From Rhopalosiphum padi (lineage: Eukaryota; Arthropoda; Insecta; Hemiptera; Aphididae): a DNA stretch of 64,000 bases. Numbering within the stretch: position 1 is the stretch's first letter; each line of letters begins with the position of its first letter. Under the pieces are notes generated by a model, which did not search any database, had not been told where the DNA came from, and saw nothing but the letters and a program-made list of their open reading frames with translations. Both the position numbers and the translations under genes were made by a program. The DNA is taken from positions 62,001 to 126,000 of the forward strand of contig NW_026870007.1 of the NCBI RefSeq assembly GCF_020882245.1, read 5' to 3'. Shown piece after piece: positions 59,956 to 64,000 of the stretch.

Positions 59956-61099
59956 TTAAAAACTATAGATTTCTTATTAAAAATTATAGATTTCTAAATT
60001 TCTAATTAAAAATTATAGGTTTCTAAATTTCTTATTAATAAATTATAGATTACTAAATTTCAAATTTCTAATTTCTAATTTCAAATTTCTAGTTTCTAAT
60101 TTCTGAATTTCTAATTAAAAATTATAGATTTCTAATTAATAAATTATAGATTTCTAAATTTCTAATTAAAAATTATGGATTTCTAAATTTCTAATTAAAA
60201 ATTATAGTTTTCTAAATTTCTTATTAATAAATTATAGATTACTAAATTTCAAATTTCTAATTTCTAATTTCAAATTTCTAGTTTCTAATTTCTGAATTTC
60301 TAATTAAAAATTATAGATTTCTAATTAATAAATTATAGATTTCTAAATTTCTAATTAAAAATTATAGATTTCTAAATTTCTAATTAAAAATTATAGATTT
60401 CTAAATTTCTAATTAAAAATTATAGATTTCTAAATTTTTAATTATTTAATTATAGATTTCTGAATTTCTAATTAAAAATTATAGATTACTAAATTTCAAA
60501 TTTCTAATTTCTAATTAATTATTATAGATAACTAAATTTCAAATTTCTAATTTCTAATTTCAAATTTCTAATTTCTAATTTCAAATTTCTAGTTTCTACT
60601 TTCTGAATTTCTAATTAAAAATTATAGGTTTCTTAATTTCTTATTAATAAATTATAGATAACTAAATTTCAAATTTCTAATTTCTAATTTCAAATTTCTA
60701 GTTTCTAATTTCTGAACTTCTAATTAAAAATTATAGATTTCTAATTAATAAATTATAGATTTCTAAATTTCTAATTAAAAATTATAGATTTCTAAATTTC
60801 TAATTAAAAATTATAGATTTCTAATTAAAAATTATAGATTACTAAATTTCAAATTTCCAATTTCTAATTTCAAATTTCTAGTTTCTATTTTCTGAATTTC
60901 TAATTAAAAATTAAAGGTTTCTAAATTTCTTATTAATAAATTATAGATTTCTAAATTTTTAATTATTTAATTATAGATTTTTAAATTTCTAATTAAAAAT
61001 TATAGATTACTAAATTTCAAATTTCTAATTTCTAATTTCTGAATTTCTATTTAAAAATTATAGATTTCTAAATTTCTAATTAAAAATTATAGATTTTAA
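59956..61099 (+). repeat. AT block 23, 1144 bp, hybrid
   Basis: 5' part has AATTATGGATTTC and TAATTAATTATTATAG as in the 1237-bp class. 3' part has TAGATAAC and AAATTTCCAATTTC as in the 1006-bp class. The switch lies between about 60540 and 60660. Confidence 0.9.
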
Positions 61100-61342
61100 T
61101 GCTATCCAAAAAAAAAAAAATGGAACTATTGCTGCTCAAAAATGGAACCTTTGCTGCCCAAAATGGAACTATTGCTGCCAAAGATGGAACTATTGCTGCC
61201 AAAATGGAACTATTGCTGCCCAAAATGGAACCTTTGCTGCCCAAAAAAAAAAAAAAAAAAAAAATGGAACTATTGCTGCCCAAAAAATAAATGGAACTAT
61301 TGCTGCCCAAAAAAAAAAAATGGAACTATTGCTGCCAAAAAA
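61100..61342 (+). repeat. Island 24 (beta-1)
   Basis: 243 bp, with the AAAGATGG marker last seen at island 9; an A-tract of 22 bases lies at 61243-61264. Confidence 0.92.
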
Positions 61343-62348
61343 TTAAAAACTATAGATTTCTTATTAAAAATTATAGATTTCTAAATTTCTAATTAAAAAT
61401 TATAGGTTTCTAAATTTCTTATTAATAAATTATAGATTACTAAATTTCAAATTTCTAATTTCTAATTTCAAATTTCTAGTTTCTAATTTCTGAATTTCTA
61501 ATTAAAAATTATAGATTTCTAATTAATAAATTATAGATTTCTAAATTTCTAATTAAAAATTATAGATTTCTAATTAATAAATTATAGATTTCTAAATTTC
61601 TAATTAAAATTTATAGATTTCTAAATTTCTAATTAAAAATTATAGATTTCTAAATTTCTAATTAAAAATTATAGATTTCTAAATTTTTAATTATTTAATT
61701 ATAGATTTCTGAACTTCTAATTAAAAATTATAGATTACTAAATTTCAAATTTCTAATTTCTAATTAATAATTATAGATAACTAAATTTCAAATTTCTAAT
61801 TTCTAATTTCAAATTTCTAATTTCTAATTTCAAATTTCTAGTTTCTACTTTCTGAATTTCTAATTAAAAATTATAGGTTTCTTAATTTCTTATTAATAAA
61901 TTATAGATAACTAAATTTCAAATTTCTAATTTCTAATTTCAAATTTCTAGTTTCTAATTTCTGAACTTCTAATTAAAAATTATAGATTTCTAATTAATAA
62001 ATTATAGATTTCTAAATTTCTAATTAAAAATTATAGATTTCTAAATTTCTAATTAAAAATTATAGATTTCTAATTAAAAATTATAGATTACTAAATTTCA
62101 AATTTCCAATTTCTAATTTCAAATTTCTAGTTTCTATTTTCTGAATTTCTAATTAAAAATTAAAGGTTTCTAAATTTCTTATTAATAAATTATAGATTTC
62201 TAAATTTTTAATTATTTAATTATAGATTTTTAAATTTCTAATTAAAAATTATAGATTACTAAATTTCAAATTTCTAATTTCTAATTTCTGAATTTCTATT
62301 TAAAAATTATAGATTTCTAAATTTCTAATTAAAAATTATAGATTTTAA
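61343..62348 (+). repeat. AT block 24, 1006-bp class
   Basis: Same length and internal order as 32723-33728 although 28.6 kb away. Confidence 0.92.
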
Positions 62349-62589
62349 TGCTATCCAAAAAAAAAAAAATGGAACTATTGCTGCTCAAAAATGGAACCAT
62401 TGCTGCCCAAAATGGAACTATTGCTGCCAAAGATGGAACTATTGCTGCCAAAATGGAACTATTGCTGCCCAAAATGGAACCTTTGCTGCCCAAAAAAAAA
62501 AAAAAAAAAAAATGGAACTATTGCTGCCCAAAAAATAAATGGAACTATTGCTGCCCAAAAAAAAAAATGGAACTATTGCTGCCAAAAAA
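62349..62589 (+). repeat. Island 25 (beta-1)
   Basis: 241 bp. Its second unit is GGAACCATTGC instead of the GGAACCTTTGC found at that place in all other islands. Confidence 0.92.
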
Positions 62590-64000
62590 TTAAAAACTAT
62601 AGATTTCTTATTAAAAATTATAGATTTCTAAATTTCTAATTAAAAATTATAGGTTTCTAAATTTCTTATTAATAAATTATAGATTACTAAATTTCAAATT
62701 TCTAATTTCTAATTTCAAATTTCTAGTTTCTAATTTCTGAATTTCTAATTAAAAGTTATAGATTTCTAATTAATAAATTATAGATTTCTAAATTTCTAAT
62801 TAAAAATTATAGATTTCTTAATTTTTAATTATTTAATTATAGATTTCTGAATTTCTAATTAAAAATTATAGATTACTAAATTTCAAATTTCTAATTTCTA
62901 ATTAATAATTATAGATAACTAAATTTCAAATTTCTAATTTCTAATTTCAGATTTCTAATTTCTAATTTCTAATTTCAAATTTCTAGTTTCTATTTTCTGA
63001 ATTTCTAATTAAAAATTATAGATTTCTAATAAATAAATTATAGATTTTCAATTTTATAATTAAAAATTATAGGTTTCTAAATTTCTTTATATTAAATTAT
63101 AGATTTCTAAATTTTTAATTATTTAATTATAGATTTTTAAATTTCTAATTAAAAATTTTAGATTACTAAATTTCAAATTTCTAATTTCTAATTTCTAATT
63201 TCAAATTTCTAGTTTCTATTTTCTGAATTTCTAATTAAAAATTATAGATTTCTTAATTTCTAATTAAAAATTATAGGTTTCTAAATTTCTTATTAATAAA
63301 TTATAGATTTCTAAATTTTTAATTATTTAATTATAGATTTTTAAATTTCTAATTTAAAATTATAAATAACAAAATTTCAAATTTCTAATTTCTAATTTAA
63401 AATTTCTAGTTTCTAATTTCTGAATTTCTAATTAAAAGTTATAGATTTCTAATTAATAAATTATAGATTTACAATTTTATAATTATTAATTTATACATTT
63501 AAAATTTCTAATTAAAAATTATAGATTTTCAATTTTATAATTATTAATTTGAAGATTTTAAATTACTAATTAAAAATTATAGATATCAAATTTCTAATTT
63601 CTAATTTCAAATTTCTAGTTTCTAATTTCTGAATTTCTAATTAAAAATTATAGATTACTAAATTTCAAATTTCAAATTTCAAATTTCAAATTTCTAATTT
63701 CAAATTTCTAATCTCGAATTTCTAATTTCTAATTTCTGAATTTCTAATTAAAAACTATAGATTTCTTATTAAAAATTATAAATTTCTAAATTTCTAATTA
63801 AAAATTATAGGTTTCTAAATTTCTTATTAATAAAATATAGATTACTAAATTTCAAATTTCTAATTTCTAATTTCAAATTTCTAGTTTCTAATTTCTGAAT
63901 TTCTAATTAAAAATTATAGATTTCTAATTAATAAATTATAGATTTCTAAATTTCTAATTAAAAATTATAGATTTCTAAATTTCTAATTAAAAATTATAGA
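62590..64000 (+). repeat. AT block 25, at least 1411 bp, cut by the window end
   Basis: Begins as blocks 9, 11 and 12 (GATTTCTTAATTTTTAATTA, CTTTATATTAAATTATAG) and then carries GATATC at 63582, a run of four AAATTTC heptamers near 63660-63690 and CTCGAA at 63713 as in the 1350-bp class. It has a private TATAAATAAC near 63362. Confidence 0.9.

Larger units (their letters stand above)
58847..61099 (+). repeat. 2,345-bp higher-order repeat, copy 4 (2,253 bp, recombinant end)
   Basis: Alpha-2 island, 566-bp block and beta-2 island as in other copies. The last AT block is 1144 bp: it starts as the 1237-bp class and ends as the 1006-bp class (AAATTTCCAATTTC near 60850). The copy is thus a junction back to the beta-1 type that follows. 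Confidence 0.9.
30984..64000 (+). repeat. Composite satellite: 16-nt islands alternating with AT blocks
   Basis: Twenty-five islands of the TGGAAC family (86-434 bp) alternate with blocks made almost only of A and T with scattered C and G. Each island opens with TGCTATCC plus an A-tract and closes with GCTGCC, six A, then TTAAAAACTA. The AT blocks carry a 29-bp unit and 7-bp subrepeats. Block lengths recur exactly: 1350 bp three times, 1006 bp three times, 566 bp four times, 1237 bp three times. There are no genes; apparent open frames cover only the islands and run a few codons into the AT flank. Confidence 0.96.

Noticed and set aside
30984..64000. Telomeric repeat or subtelomere
   Set aside because: No short G-rich telomere motif occurs; AATTTC heptamers do not resemble known telomere repeats.
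1..64000. Centromere identity
   Set aside because: Tandem satellites with higher-order structure are compatible with a centromere, but nothing in the sequence (no CENP-B box seen) shows it. CENH3 mapping would be needed.

Overview
The window is satellite DNA from end to end. I found no credible gene, RNA gene, promoter, transposon, CRISPR array or origin. Long A-tracts, very high A+T content, kilobase higher-order repeats and a gap of exactly 500 N point to a scaffolded assembly of an AT-rich eukaryotic genome, in a heterochromatic or otherwise gene-free tandem-repeat domain. The sequence does not let me name the species, nor say whether the site is centromeric, subtelomeric or interstitial.

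Region 1 (1-30483) is an uninterrupted array of a 16-nt core, TGGAACTATTGCTGCC and close variants (TGGAACCTTTGCTGCC, TGGATTTATTGCTGCC, TGGAACGATTGCTGCC and others). Cores are joined by A-rich linkers. The shortest unit is core plus CAAAA or AAAAA, 21 bp. Other linkers are A-tracts of up to about 25 bases or carry AATAAA. The order of core variants recurs over kilobases, so the array is organised in higher-order blocks: 1-2830 recurs at 4171-7028, and a block of about 4.6 kb at 7260-11850 recurs at 12011-16680 and, with deletions, at about 17440-21415. The remainder to 30483 is a mosaic of the same cassettes.

An assembly gap fills 30484-30983.

Region 2 (30984-64000) is a composite satellite. 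Twenty-five short islands of the same 16-nt family (86-434 bp) alternate with AT-only blocks (566-1940 bp). The AT blocks are built from a 29-bp unit and 7-bp subrepeats of the type WAATTTC. Every island starts with the same degenerate TGCTATCC and ends at the same junction into TTAAAAACTA, so one founding junction has been amplified many times. Several higher-order periods are visible: about 2,831 bp (31141-39698), about 2,227 bp (38150-41888), about 1,790 bp (45067-48685) and 2,345 bp (50748-61099).

All repeats lie in the same orientation across 64 kb. The many long open frames in region 1 arise because the core has no stop codon in any forward frame, and the A-tracts only shift between three equally open frames. 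They are not genes. The most notable points are the 21-bp (two-helical-turn) phasing of A-tracts, the constant island/AT junctions, the exactly recurring block lengths, and signs that the join across the gap and the sequence just before it are unreliable.
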